DNA from: Clostridia bacterium | GTDB lineage: Bacteria > Bacillota > Clostridia > Oscillospirales > UBA644 | Assembly: GCA_017427285.1 (NCBI GenBank) | Contig: JAFRTE010000035.1 | Coordinates: 1-64,000 of the forward strand | Direction of reading: 5' to 3' | DNA length: 64,000 nt | Part shown: piece by piece, positions 30,419 to 40,116 of the stretch | Numbering within the stretch: the first letter of the stretch is position 1 | Layout of the letters: each line of letters begins with the position of its first letter | The notes under the pieces: generated by a model | What the model was told of the DNA's origin: nothing | Seen by the model: the letters and a program-made list of their open reading frames with translations, nothing else | The model's database searches: none | Translations under genes and position numbers: made by a program

Positions 30419-32581
30419 ATGAACGGAAAAGATAATTCGCTCGCCCGTGCGGAAGAACTTCTCAAACAGCTTTCTCTCGAAGAAAAGCTTCATCAGCTCA
30501 CCGCACAGATGGTATTTGATATCGACGAGGAATATGAAAGCCGGCGGCGCGACCACCTTTGCGGCTCTTACCGCAATCCCGGTCATTTTATGCACCGCGA
30601 CGGCAAAATATCAACTCCCGGCGAAGTTGCGCGCCGTATAAACCGTGACGTTGAAATAAGCATGGAAAAACAGCCCCACGCTATCCCTCCGCTCGAACAC
30701 GGCGAAACGCTTCACGGCGCACAGTGGGGTATGGCAAGCATTTTTCCCCAGCCGATCGGACTTGCGTCAACTTTTGACCCCGAGCTTGTAAAGGCAGTAG
30801 GGGACGTTATAGGTAAAGAAACATCCGTGGTAGGCGTTCATCAGGCGCTTGCTCCGGTCGTTAATATCGCGCGTGACGTCCGCTGGGGACGCACGATAGA
30901 AACATTCGGCGAAGACCCCAAACTCTCATCCGATATGGGCGTTGCAATAACTCGCGGACTTGAAGAAAACGGCGTTATCGCAACACCGAAACATTTCGTT
31001 GATAACTATGCCGACGGCGGCCGCGACTCGAACTATTCCACTCACTCCGAAATAGAGCTTCGCGAAGTATATCTCAAACCGTTTGAGGCGTGCTTCAAAG
31101 AAGGTCACGCTCACGGCGTTATGGCGTCTTACAACAGCATCTTTAACGGGCTTCCCGCTCACGCCAATCACTGGCTTCTCACAAAAGTCCTTCGTGACGA
31201 ATGGGGATTTGACGGAATAGTCGTTTCAGACTACGGCGGAGTTGACGGCGTTGCGGGAGCTCACGGAATAGCCAAGGATATGCCTGAAGCGTTTGCGCTC
31301 TGCCTAAAAGCAGGGCTTGACGTTACGCTCGCTTCAATAGATTATAAAACGGTAAAGGAAGCGTGGGACAGAGGACTTCTTACCGAAGAGGATATCGACC
31401 GTCCCGTACTCAGGATCCTTAAACGGAAATTCGAGCTCGGTCTTTTCGATAAACCTTTCGCCGATCCCGACGAAGCGGACAGGACCGTCCGTTGCGACGC
31501 GCATAAGGCGATCGCGTTGAAATCGGCAAAGGAAAGTCTTGTTTTGCTTGAAAACGACGGTATCCTTCCGCTCGATAAATCAAAAATCCGCAAGCTCGGC
31601 GTTTTCGGCCCCGGCGCAGACGTATATCCTACCGGACGCAACTACTCCGGTCCATTCGGACATCTCTGGGAAGCTCCCGACGCTTTTACGCCGCTTGAAT
31701 ACTTCAGAGCCAATGCGAACGGCATGGAGATAATTACGGGCAAAGACAGCGATATCCCGTCTCTCGCTTCGGGCTGCGACGCGGTTTTGTATTTTACTAC
31801 GGTTGTTGAGGGCGAGGGACTTGACCGTTCGGATCTGAAGCTTCCTTCATACCGCACGTCGGCATCGGAAGATGACGCGGCAGTGATAGTTGACAAGGCG
31901 ACGCATACGGTTGAGGTCGATCAGGAAGCGTCAATACTTGCGCTTTCAAATGCAAATCCGAATACGGTTGTCGTTTTGATGAACGGCGCGCCGGTTGATA
32001 TGACCGCGTGGAAAGACAAAACACGCGCGATCCTCGAAGCGTGGTATCCCGGTGAAGCAGGCGCTGAGGCTGTTTCGGACGTGCTCTGGGGCAATTACAA
32101 TCCGGGCGGCAAACTGCCCGTAAGCTGGCCGAAAAATGTCGGACAGCTACCGCTCTTTTACGCATGCAAGCCGAGCGGACGCGGATACCGTTACGAAAAC
32201 AACGACGGAAAACCGCTTTATCCGTTTGGCTACGGAATAAGCTATACAACGTTCAGTCTTGAAAATCCGTCCGTAAAAAAGGCGGAAAACGGCTGGACCG
32301 TATCTCTCGACGTTGCAAACACGGGTGATTTTGACGGCGACGAAGTAATTCAGGTATATCTGAAAGCAAAAAATACGAAGGTAGTCCGTCCGTTAAAAGA
32401 GCTTGTTGCATATAAGCGCGTTTTTGTAAATAAAAAGGACAAAGTAAGCTTAAATATCGATATTCCCGAAACCGTAACGTATTATTACGACTCAAATACG
32501 GTATTCGGAAATCACGGCGGAGAATTTACTCTTCTTTTGGGCAATTCTGCCGAAAACACTCCGTTTGAGCTTCCCCTGTAA
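30419..32581 (+). CDS. glycoside hydrolase family 3 (beta-glucosidase/xylosidase type)
   Basis: The 720-residue cytoplasmic enzyme without signal peptide has the GH3 N-terminal barrel (RDVRWGRTIETFGEDP, PKHF, VMASYN) with the nucleophile D271 in VVSDYGG. A GH3 C-terminal domain follows (ESLVLLENDGILPL, VEGEGLDRSDL, WYPGEAGAEAV) and then a fibronectin-III-like end (GYGISYTTF). The substrate is probably a beta-linked oligosaccharide taken up by the cell; linkage is not readable. It has its own promoter and terminator, with no sugar transporter nearby. Confidence 0.93.
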   Translation: MNGKDNSLARAEELLKQLSLEEKLHQLTAQMVFDIDEEYESRRRDHLCGSYRNPGHFMHRDGKISTPGEVARRINRDVEISMEKQPHAIPPLEHGETLHGAQWGMASIFPQPIGLASTFDPELVKAVGDVIGKETSVVGVHQALAPVVNIARDVRWGRTIETFGEDPKLSSDMGVAITRGLEENGVIATPKHFVDNYADGGRDSNYSTHSEIELREVYLKPFEACFKEGHAHGVMASYNSIFNGLPAHANHWLLTKVLRDEWGFDGIVVSDYGGVDGVAGAHGIAKDMPEAFALCLKAGLDVTLASIDYKTVKEAWDRGLLTEEDIDRPVLRILKRKFELGLFDKPFADPDEADRTVRCDAHKAIALKSAKESLVLLENDGILPLDKSKIRKLGVFGPGADVYPTGRNYSGPFGHLWEAPDAFTPLEYFRANANGMEIITGKDSDIPSLASGCDAVLYFTTVVEGEGLDRSDLKLPSYRTSASEDDAAVIVDKATHTVEVDQEASILALSNANPNTVVVLMNGAPVDMTAWKDKTRAILEAWYPGEAGAEAVSDVLWGNYNPGGKLPVSWPKNVGQLPLFYACKPSGRGYRYENNDGKPLYPFGYGISYTTFSLENPSVKKAENGWTVSLDVANTGDFDGDEVIQVYLKAKNTKVVRPLKELVAYKRVFVNKKDKVSLNIDIPETVTYYYDSNTVFGNHGGEFTLLLGNSAENTPFELPL

Positions 32582-32614
32582 TGCGAAAATCGGAAAGCGG
32601 CGTATAAAAGTAAA

Positions 32615-32650
32615 ACAGTCCCGACGGAATTTCCGTCGGGACTGTTTGTA
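32615..32650 (+). terminator. bidirectional terminator between GH3 and DUF1836 genes
   Basis: ACAGTCCCGACGGA and TCCGTCGGGACTGT form a perfect 14-bp stem with a 3-nt loop, A-rich on the left and T-rich on the right. Confidence 0.92.
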
Positions 32651-32657
32651 AAAAAAA

Positions 32658-33269
32658 CTATTTTCCTTCTTTTTCTTTCGGCTTGTCTTTCTCTTTTTCC
32701 TTTTCTTCTTTCGCCGCGTTGTTTATCCTGTCTATTATTGCTGTCAGCTTGCCTGAAACGGCTTTTTCGGAATTGGCGGCAATTGTAGAGCGCAAAATAA
32801 AATCTTCAACCATTATCTCGTTTGAAGGTCCGTTAAGTTCACGCGCCTTTTTTACAGCTCCGAGAAACGCTTTTTCCTGTTCTTCGCAGAAAAGGTCGTA
32901 TGCCTCCTCTATGGAATGTCTGCTCATCTGATGCTCGATCATTCTCGTTATGGCGTTTATGGGTATAACCTGTTTAAGGATGCATATAATGAGGATATAG
33001 GCAAGATGTATCTTTGAATACTTCTTTTTTACAGGTGCGGGAATAAGACCGAGCTTTACGTAATTGTTTATCATAGACGGAGTTATCGTCTTGTTTTCTT
33101 CATCGTAAAAAACGCCGAGATATTTTTCCATAAGAGCGATCACCTGATCCATATAAAGCTCTATTTCGGGCAGTTCGCTCCATCTCGGTATGCGATATTC
33201 AAGCATCTGACTGCACCATTCCGCAATCTGACCGTCGAGTTCGCTGTTTTTAGTTCCGTTTTCGTCCAT
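32658..33269 (-). CDS. DUF1836 protein
   Basis: The 203-residue protein shows the DUF1836 core (SMINNYVKLGLIPAPVKKKY, then LAYILIICILKQVIPINAI), which resembles a MerR-type winged HTH. It ends in a Lys/Glu-rich tail. These Bacillota proteins are probably DNA-binding, but targets are unknown. ATG 33269 follows GGAG; the longer frame lacks a site. It is divergent from the SGNH hydrolase gene. Confidence 0.85.
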   Translation of the reverse strand: MDENGTKNSELDGQIAEWCSQMLEYRIPRWSELPEIELYMDQVIALMEKYLGVFYDEENKTITPSMINNYVKLGLIPAPVKKKYSKIHLAYILIICILKQVIPINAITRMIEHQMSRHSIEEAYDLFCEEQEKAFLGAVKKARELNGPSNEIMVEDFILRSTIAANSEKAVSGKLTAIIDRINNAAKEEKEKEKDKPKEKEGK

Positions 33270-33317
33270 ATTTCGGCTCCGATCCGATTTTGATATCAAT
33301 TCTGTACGTTTTGCTGT

Positions 33318-33346
33318 ATTATAGCACATTTTTTTTGAAAATGGAA
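33318..33346 (-). promoter_or_regulatory. promoter of the DUF1836 gene
   Basis: On the minus strand, TTCCAT (33346-33341, weak -35), a 17-nt spacer and TATAAT (33323-33318). Confidence 0.6.
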
Positions 33347-33387
33347 GATAGTTTGAAAATATTTCAAAAACTTGTTATTTATAACGC

Positions 33388-33416
33388 TTGACATAATTTG
33401 AGACCCGTGATATAAT
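33388..33416 (+). promoter_or_regulatory. promoter of the SGNH hydrolase gene
   Basis: TTGACA (33388-33393), a 17-nt spacer ending CGTGA and TATAAT (33411-33416): full consensus. Confidence 0.92.
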
Positions 33417-33457
33417 AGTTTTAGAAACTAGATGATATGGGAGGCGAGATTACAAAC

Positions 33458-34159
33458 ATGCATCATGTTCTCAACATATTCGGCGATTCGATTATGAAGG
33501 GCGTGCTTCTTGACGAAGCGACAAAAAAATATATCCTTTCGTCAAACGCTCCGGGCGACGAAGTGGCAAAAAATATGAATATAGACGTATTCAACAGATC
33601 GGTTTTCGGATGCACCGTTGTTAAAGGCGCAAAACTCGTCTCTTCCGCGATAGAAAAAGGCAGGGTAGGAGGGGACGGTCTCGTCCTTATAGAATACGGC
33701 GGAAACGACTGCAATTACGAATGGAAAGACGTTTCAGAGTTTCCCGAAAGCGTTCACGACCCCGTAACACCTCTGAAACAGTTTGAGAATCTTTACTCAA
33801 ACCTGATCGACGGTATAAAAAAAGCGGGCATAACGCCCGTAATAATGTCTCTCCCGCCTGTTGAGCCGTCAAGGTATCTTGCATGGATAACAAAAGACGG
33901 TCTGTCTGCGGAAAATATACTGAAATGGCTCGGCGACGTAAATATGATTTACCGCTTTCAGGAGCTTTATTCAAACGCGATATCAAAAATAGCGTATAAA
34001 ACAAATTCGCTTTTTATAGACGTACGCTCGTATTTTCTCGATAAACACAATTACGGCGAACTTCTCTGCGCGGACGGCATACATCCAAACAGGGAAGGAC
34101 AGAAACTCATTTCTGAAGCGTTGATAGACTTTTACAAATCTTCCGCAGCCACGGCATAA
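33458..34159 (+). CDS. SGNH/GDSL-family hydrolase
   Basis: The 233-residue esterase-fold protein has block I IFGDSIMKG (nucleophile Ser), block III GGNDCNYEW and block V DGIHPNREGQ (Asp/His). Without a signal peptide it acts in the cytoplasm, probably as an esterase, acetylesterase or lysophospholipase; the substrate is unknown. GGAGGCG lies about 12 bases before ATG 33458, an ATG 21 bases earlier being less likely. It is monocistronic. Confidence 0.9.
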   Translation: MHHVLNIFGDSIMKGVLLDEATKKYILSSNAPGDEVAKNMNIDVFNRSVFGCTVVKGAKLVSSAIEKGRVGGDGLVLIEYGGNDCNYEWKDVSEFPESVHDPVTPLKQFENLYSNLIDGIKKAGITPVIMSLPPVEPSRYLAWITKDGLSAENILKWLGDVNMIYRFQELYSNAISKIAYKTNSLFIDVRSYFLDKHNYGELLCADGIHPNREGQKLISEALIDFYKSSAATA

Positions 34160-34178
34160 CTGAAAAAATAAAAACAAA

Positions 34179-34212
34179 ACGGCGCAGTTCAAAGCTGTGC
34201 CGCTTTATTTTA
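34179..34212 (+). terminator. terminator after the SGNH gene
   Basis: CGGCGCAG and CTGTGCCG pair (one G-U) around a 7-nt loop, followed by CTTTATTTTA. It lies between convergent units. Confidence 0.75.
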
Positions 34213-34344
34213 TATCTGAAAAAGACGGTTTTACATACTTCCTTCCTCATCGGAAGGCGTTTACTTTTCAGTAAACTCAGGTATTCTCTTTATTTTGGAG
34301 TTTCGGCAAAACCGACTCAGACGGATATCGCCTCTGATTTTGCC

Positions 34345-36516
34345 CTAAATAAGTTTTGTTTGCGCGGGAGCTTCGTCTTCCTTTAAAAACGCGCCTGCGG
34401 CGGGGATGTTTTTCGTTCTGTATTTGTTCGGTTTGTCAAACATTCCCTCTTCATACAAAACAACATCAGAAAGCACGTTTTTCGATTTGAGCGTCATAAC
34501 GTTTACGCCTGCCGTGCTCTTCGTTGATTTTGCTCCGATTGCACCGCTGTCAACTATAAGGCAGCGTCCGTTTGATGAGGTTAAAACGAAAAGCTTTTCT
34601 TCGGTTATTGCAAACATTGCAACGAGCTTTGAAGCGTCCGAATAAGCGTTAATGAGCTTTTTGCGGTTAGTTTTCGTTTCGTAGGACGACATTTCTATCT
34701 TTGCGCACTTTCCGTTTTCGAAAAATGCAAGAATATATCCCTTGTAATCGGTTGTTGCCGCTATAAATACGGGCGTTTCGCCGCTGTCCATACCGAGCTT
34801 CTGAGGCAGAAAATCGCCGAGCACGGAAGTACGCGAATCGTCAAAATCGCATATCTTCGCTTTGTAAACCTGGCATTTATCGGTAAAAACAAGAATATCC
34901 GATAGGTTGGTCGCCTCAAACGTAAAGCGGATCTCGTCGCCTTCTTTGAGCTTATGGTCGCCTGACATACGAAGCGACTGCGCGGTTATCTTCTTGAAAT
35001 AGCCGGCGGCGGTCATAAATACCGTTACGGGGTAATCCTCCGCAGTATCCTCTTCTTCGGGCTCTTCTATCTCGTCTTCGTATAAAAGCGCGGTCTTTCT
35101 CGGCTTGCCGTATTTTTTCATTATCTGGGTAAGCTGGTCGATTATCACCTTTTTGAGCTTCTGATGCGAATTTAAGATGCCTTGCATCTCTTCTGCGGAC
35201 TTTTTCAGCTTTTCGATTTCCGCGGTCTTGTTTAAAATATATTCGCGGTTTAAATTTCTCAGTTTGATTTCCGCAACAAACTCCGCCTGTATTTCGTCTA
35301 TGCCGAAACCTATCATGAGGTTGGGAACAACTTCGTCTTCCTCTTCCGTTTCGCGGACGATTTTTATCGCCTTGTCTATATCGAGAAGTATTTTCTGCAG
35401 TCCGAGCAGAAGATGAAGTCTGTCGTTCGTTTTCTGAATATCGTAGTAAAGACCGCGTTTAATGCATTCTGTTCTGAACGCTATCCATTCGCTGAGTATT
35501 TCCTTGATACCCATAGTTTTCGGCCTTCCGCCGATAAGGATGTTGAAGTTTGCGGCAAACGAGTCTTCAAGAGTTGTCATTTTGAAAAGACGTTGCATGA
35601 GCTTGTCGGGGTCTGCGCCGCGTTTTAAGTCTATCGCTATTTTCATGCCGTTGATATCCGTTTCGTCTCGGATATACGACGCTTCCCTGATTTTACCCGT
35701 CTTTACAAGATCGACAACTTTGTCTATTATGGCTTCAACGGTCGTGGAAAAAGGAATTTCCGTTATTTCTATGCAGTTTGCTTTTTTATCGTATGAGTAT
35801 TTTGCCCTTACTTTAAAAGAACCGATCCCCGTATCGTATATCTGGCGAAGCTGCTCGCGGTTGTAGATGATATATCCGCCGGTCGTAAAATCGGGCGCGG
35901 TAAGAGTAAGCATTATATTGTGGTCCGGGTTTTTTATAAGCTCAATCGTAGTCTGGCATATTTCGTTTAAATTAAACGAGCATATCGTGCTTGCCATACC
36001 TACCGCGATGCCCTGATTCGGGTTTACAAGCACGTTAGGAAACGTGGTGGGCAAAAGCGTCGGCTCTTTCATCGTACCGTCGTAATTGTCTACAAAATCA
36101 ACAACGTCCTTGTCGATATCCGCAAAGATCTCTGAGCAGACGGGGTCAAGCTTCGCTTCGGTATATCTCGGCGCGGCAAAAGCCATATCTCTTGAATAAT
36201 GTTTGCCGAAATTGCCTTTTGAGTCAACGAGCGGCAGTATCAGCGCATCGTGACCTCTTGTCAGACGGACCATGGTTTCGTAAATCGCCATGTCTCCGTG
36301 AGGATTTAAACGCATTGTCTGGCCAACGATATTCGCGCTTTTCGTTTTTGCTCCGTTTAAAAGCCCCATTTTATACATTGTATAAAGCAGCTTTCTGTGA
36401 GACGGCTTGAAACCGTCTATTTCGGGTATTGCACGCGATACGATAACGCTCATCGTATATGGCATATAGTTTTCTTCAAGTGTCCGTGTGATCGGCTGTT
36501 CTGTCTGATTCTGCAT
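34345..36516 (-). CDS. type IIA topoisomerase subunit A (ParC-like, clostridial second enzyme)
   Basis: The 723-residue protein has the breakage-reunion core: YTMSVIVSRAIPEIDGFKPS, HGDMAIYETMVRL, the active-site Tyr in FAAPRYTEAKL (AAPRYTE instead of the usual AAMRYTE) and LLPTTFPNVLVN. A coiled-coil region and a short beta-pinwheel C-terminus without a GyrA box follow. It pairs with the ATPase subunit at 37191 for strand passage, most likely decatenation. It is the last gene of the smc operon, 18 bp after the HAD gene. Confidence 0.9.
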   Translation of the reverse strand: MQNQTEQPITRTLEENYMPYTMSVIVSRAIPEIDGFKPSHRKLLYTMYKMGLLNGAKTKSANIVGQTMRLNPHGDMAIYETMVRLTRGHDALILPLVDSKGNFGKHYSRDMAFAAPRYTEAKLDPVCSEIFADIDKDVVDFVDNYDGTMKEPTLLPTTFPNVLVNPNQGIAVGMASTICSFNLNEICQTTIELIKNPDHNIMLTLTAPDFTTGGYIIYNREQLRQIYDTGIGSFKVRAKYSYDKKANCIEITEIPFSTTVEAIIDKVVDLVKTGKIREASYIRDETDINGMKIAIDLKRGADPDKLMQRLFKMTTLEDSFAANFNILIGGRPKTMGIKEILSEWIAFRTECIKRGLYYDIQKTNDRLHLLLGLQKILLDIDKAIKIVRETEEEDEVVPNLMIGFGIDEIQAEFVAEIKLRNLNREYILNKTAEIEKLKKSAEEMQGILNSHQKLKKVIIDQLTQIMKKYGKPRKTALLYEDEIEEPEEEDTAEDYPVTVFMTAAGYFKKITAQSLRMSGDHKLKEGDEIRFTFEATNLSDILVFTDKCQVYKAKICDFDDSRTSVLGDFLPQKLGMDSGETPVFIAATTDYKGYILAFFENGKCAKIEMSSYETKTNRKKLINAYSDASKLVAMFAITEEKLFVLTSSNGRCLIVDSGAIGAKSTKSTAGVNVMTLKSKNVLSDVVLYEEGMFDKPNKYRTKNIPAAGAFLKEDEAPAQTKLI

Positions 36517-36534
36517 GATTTCTCCTAAAATCTT

Positions 36535-37185
36535 CTATAAGCTTTCAATTATGCCGTAAACGTCTTCGGCTGTATCAGCAAACATTTTTGCTCCGGCGCT
36601 TTCAAGCTCTTCTCTGCTTCCGTGACCGTAAAGCACGCAAATACAGTCTATCCCGTTTTGCTTCGCTCCGATAAAATCGTGTTTTCTGTCGCCGACCATC
36701 ACGGCAAGCGACTTACTTTTTACTTCAAGCGCGGCGAGCGCATTTTTTATTATGTCCGCCTTAACTTCGTCCGTTCTTTCCGGATCGCTGCCGCAGACTG
36801 CGGTAAAATATTTTTTCAGTCCGAAATACTCAAGGACCCTGCAGGAAGCAGGCGTAGGCTTTAATGTGGCGACAGCAAGCGTGTATCCGCTTTCGCAAAG
36901 ACGCGACAAAAGAATTTCAACGCCGTTATAAACGCGGTTTTCAAAGATCCCCTTCGGCGTGTAATATTCCCTGAAAAGCGTTATCGCCTCTTTTGCCTTT
37001 TCATCCGAAAAGCCGAAATGCTCCTTATATGCCTGCGAAAGAGGCGCTCCGATAAATGTCGGAAGCGTTTTTTCGTTGTAATTCGTTATGCCGAGCTTTT
37101 CAAGAGAGTATTTTACGGAATTTACTATCCCTTCCTGAGGTTCGGTAAGCGTACCGTCGAGATCGAAAAGAATATATTTTTTCAT
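36535..37185 (-). CDS. HAD-family phosphatase (phosphoglycolate phosphatase-like)
   Basis: The 216-residue HAD hydrolase of subfamily IA has motif I FDLDGTLTEP (nucleophile Asp), a cap domain, motif II VATLKP and motif III/IV MVGDRKHDFIGAKQNG. It resembles Gph/PpaX-like enzymes; the substrate is uncertain. It lies between the two topoisomerase subunit genes with six-base and 18-base gaps, a notable placement for a metabolite phosphatase. Confidence 0.88.
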   Translation of the reverse strand: MKKYILFDLDGTLTEPQEGIVNSVKYSLEKLGITNYNEKTLPTFIGAPLSQAYKEHFGFSDEKAKEAITLFREYYTPKGIFENRVYNGVEILLSRLCESGYTLAVATLKPTPASCRVLEYFGLKKYFTAVCGSDPERTDEVKADIIKNALAALEVKSKSLAVMVGDRKHDFIGAKQNGIDCICVLYGHGSREELESAGAKMFADTAEDVYGIIESL

Positions 37186-37190
37186 GTTTT

Positions 37191-39176
37191 TTATGAAATA
37201 TCCGCAAGCTCGAGGTATTTCGGACCGTTTTCTTCGATAAAGAGTTTTCTTGCCTCAAGATCGTTGCCGAGCAGCGTATTAAACATTATATATGTCGGTT
37301 CTTCGTCTTCGGGCATAACTTTTATGAGTTTTCTTGTTGCGGGGTCCATTGTTGTAAGCTTCATCATTTCCGGGTCGTTTTCGCCGAGACCTTTCGATCT
37401 CTGAACGGAGTATTTGCCCGTAAGCTTGGATACGATCTCGTTTTTCTCTCTGTCGGTATACGCAAACATCGTCTTGTCTTTTGCCGTAATTTCGTAAAGC
37501 GGCGATTCGGCAATATACACTTTTCCGTCTGCAATAAGCGATGGCGTAAGTCTGTAAAGCATTGCAAGTATAAGGGTGCGTATCTGATATCCGTCTTCGT
37601 CGGCATCGGTGCAGATTATTATTTTATGAAAACGGAGCCCGTCGGGATTGAATTCCGCAAGCTGCTTGCCGTGAGCCGATATTTCAATACCGCAGCCGAG
37701 GACTTTTATTAGGTCGGTTATAATATCGCTTTTGAGTATTTTTGCATAATCCGCTTTAAGACAGTTGAGTATCTTGCCTCTTACGGGCATAATCGCCTGA
37801 AATTCCGCCATCCTTGCAAGCTTTACCGAACCGAGAGCGGAGTCGCCCTCAACGATATAAAGCTCTCTTTCAGCGGGATTTTTCGAACGGCAGTCCACGT
37901 ATTTTTCTACCCTGTTCGCAATATCCATCTCGCTCGTGAGCTTCTTTTTAATGTTGAGCCTGTTTTTCTCGGCGTTTTCCCTGCTTCGTTTGTTTATCAG
38001 GACCTGGTCGGCAATTTTATCGGCTTCCTGCTTGTTTTCAATAAAGTATACTTCAAGGGAATGCTTCAAAAAATCCGTCATGCATTCCTGAATAAATTTA
38101 TTGTTTATCGCTTTTTTCGTCTGATTTTCGTAGGAAGTTACGGTGGATTGCGAGTTTGAGATCAGCGCAAGACAGTCTGAAATATCAACGAAAGTAACTT
38201 TCGATTCGTTTTTCAGATATTTGTTGTTCTGCTTGAGATATGCATCTATAGCGTGGACAAATGCGCTCTTTACGGCTTTGTCAGGAGAGCCGCCGTATTC
38301 TAGAAAACTTGAATTGTGGTAGTATTCAAGCATCTGTTTTGTATTAGTAAAGCAGAAAACAACGTTTAAACGGACCTTATATTCCGGCTTGTCCTCGCGG
38401 TCTCTGCCTTTTCTGTCCGCCGAAATATTCTGTATCGAAGTCATCGCCTCAACTCCGACGCATTCTTCAAGATATCCCTCGATGCCGTTTTCGTAAAGGT
38501 ATGTTTCGTCTTCAAAACTACCTTTTTCGGTCTGATATTTCAGCACGATGGTAAGACCTGCGTTGCAGACCGCCTGTTTTTTTATCGTTTCCGAAAAGTA
38601 TTCGCGCGGTATGTTTATATCGGTAAAAACATCTCTGTCAGGGCGCCATTTTATCCTTGACCCCGACGCGTGCGTGCTCGGAGCTTTGCCGAGCTGCTCT
38701 TCTTTGTTCTTTTTTACCGGTTTGCCCTTTTTAAACTGAAGATTGTATGAATACTCGCCGTTGTAAATCTCCGCTTCCATATATTCCGAAGCGTATTGCG
38801 TGGCGCAAAGGCCTAGACCGTTCAGACCGAGAGAGTATTCGTAGCTTCCCGACGTATCGTTGTCGTATTTGCCGCCCGCATACATCTCGCAGAAAAGAAG
38901 CTCCCAGTTATACGCCTTCTCTTTTTCGTTCCAGTCAACGGGAACGCCTCTGCCTGAGTCTTTTACTTCAATGCTTCCGTCGTTGAATACGGTAACGGTG
39001 ATCTTTTTGCCGTATCCTTCCTTAAACTCGTCAATAGAGTTTGAAAGGATCTCGAAAAAGGCGTGTTCGCAGCCCTCAAGTCCGTCGGAACCGAAAATGA
39101 CGGACGGGCGCAGACGGACCCTGTCGGCTCCTTTGAGAGATTTTATGCTGTTGTCGTCATATACTTTTTTTGCCAA
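37191..39176 (-). CDS. type IIA topoisomerase subunit B (ParE/GyrB-like, divergent)
   Basis: The 661-residue protein has a GHKL ATPase domain (FFEILSNSIDEF, DSGRGVPVD, LGLNGLGLCATQYAS) and a transducer. Its TOPRIM domain has YIVEGDSALGSVKLAR and CTDADEDGYQIRTLIL, where the usual TDADVDG-H is altered to TDADEDGYQ. No large insert is present, consistent with a Gram-positive ParE-like chain. It forms the partner of the ParC-like subunit. It follows ftsY by two bases. Confidence 0.9.
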   Translation of the reverse strand: MAKKVYDDNSIKSLKGADRVRLRPSVIFGSDGLEGCEHAFFEILSNSIDEFKEGYGKKITVTVFNDGSIEVKDSGRGVPVDWNEKEKAYNWELLFCEMYAGGKYDNDTSGSYEYSLGLNGLGLCATQYASEYMEAEIYNGEYSYNLQFKKGKPVKKNKEEQLGKAPSTHASGSRIKWRPDRDVFTDINIPREYFSETIKKQAVCNAGLTIVLKYQTEKGSFEDETYLYENGIEGYLEECVGVEAMTSIQNISADRKGRDREDKPEYKVRLNVVFCFTNTKQMLEYYHNSSFLEYGGSPDKAVKSAFVHAIDAYLKQNNKYLKNESKVTFVDISDCLALISNSQSTVTSYENQTKKAINNKFIQECMTDFLKHSLEVYFIENKQEADKIADQVLINKRSRENAEKNRLNIKKKLTSEMDIANRVEKYVDCRSKNPAERELYIVEGDSALGSVKLARMAEFQAIMPVRGKILNCLKADYAKILKSDIITDLIKVLGCGIEISAHGKQLAEFNPDGLRFHKIIICTDADEDGYQIRTLILAMLYRLTPSLIADGKVYIAESPLYEITAKDKTMFAYTDREKNEIVSKLTGKYSVQRSKGLGENDPEMMKLTTMDPATRKLIKVMPEDEEPTYIMFNTLLGNDLEARKLFIEENGPKYLELADIS

Positions 39177-39178
39177 AA

Positions 39179-40096
39179 TCAGTTTTCCTCCATATCAAGC
39201 AGCGCGTTTGCAAATTCAACGGGAACGAACGGCTGCAAATCGTCTATTTTTTCCCCGACTCCGACGAGTTTTATGGGGATCTGAGCGATATCTCTTACTG
39301 AAAGCGTAACGCCGCCTTTGGCGGTCCCGTCAAGCTTTGTTAAAACAACACCCGTAACTGACGTTGCCTCTTTGAAGTTTTGCGCCTGGACTATGGCGTT
39401 TTGTCCCGTTGTGGCGTCCAGAACGAGCAGTATCTCTTTATCCGCGTCGGGAAGCTCTTTCGAGACTACGCGCGTTATCTTTGCAAGCTCGTCCATAAGT
39501 CCCTTTTTATTGTGAAGTCTGCCTGCCGTATCGCATATTACAACGTCCGCTTCGCGCGCTTTTGCCGCCTGTATTGCATCGTAAACAACCGATGCGGGGT
39601 CAGAACCGTCCTTATGCTTTACTATATCTATTCCCGCGCGTTCCGCCCATATTTCCACCTGCTCGATGGCGGCTGCCCTGAACGTATCCGCGGCGGCGAT
39701 AATAACTTTTTTGCCCTGCTGCTTTAACAGATTTGCAAGTTTGCCTATCGTTGTGGTTTTTCCTACGCCGTTTACGCCAACAACTACTATAACGGACGGC
39801 TGTGTGTTTATTACTAGCTCGTTTTCTCCGGTCATTTTCTCCGCGATTATATCGCGCAAAACGGTTTTAAGAGTTTGAGCGTCTTCGATCTTTTCGAGCT
39901 TCGCTCTTTTTCTGAGCTCTTCGATTATTCCTTCGGCTGTTTCATATCCGACATCTGAAAGCAGAAGAAGCTCAAAAAGCTCGTCAAGAAACTCTTCGTC
40001 AACTTTTCTGAATGTTGCGAATATTTCGTTCAGTCCGTGCTGTATGTTTTCTTTTGTTTTTGACAGTCCGGCTTTTATTTTTTCAAAAAATCCCAT
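39179..40096 (-). CDS. ftsY: signal recognition particle receptor FtsY
   Basis: The 305-residue SRP-type GTPase has a helical N domain (short, no long acidic A domain). The G domain shows VGVNGVGKTTTIGKLA (P-loop), AADTFRAAAIEQ, CDTAGRLHNKKGLM and LTKLDGTAKGG. It docks the ribosome-SRP complex at the membrane with Ffh. It is located directly after smc, a gene order common in Bacillota. Confidence 0.97.
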   Translation of the reverse strand: MGFFEKIKAGLSKTKENIQHGLNEIFATFRKVDEEFLDELFELLLLSDVGYETAEGIIEELRKRAKLEKIEDAQTLKTVLRDIIAEKMTGENELVINTQPSVIVVVGVNGVGKTTTIGKLANLLKQQGKKVIIAAADTFRAAAIEQVEIWAERAGIDIVKHKDGSDPASVVYDAIQAAKAREADVVICDTAGRLHNKKGLMDELAKITRVVSKELPDADKEILLVLDATTGQNAIVQAQNFKEATSVTGVVLTKLDGTAKGGVTLSVRDIAQIPIKLVGVGEKIDDLQPFVPVEFANALLDMEEN

Positions 40097-40116
40097 TAAA
40101 CCCCTCCTTTTTGCCG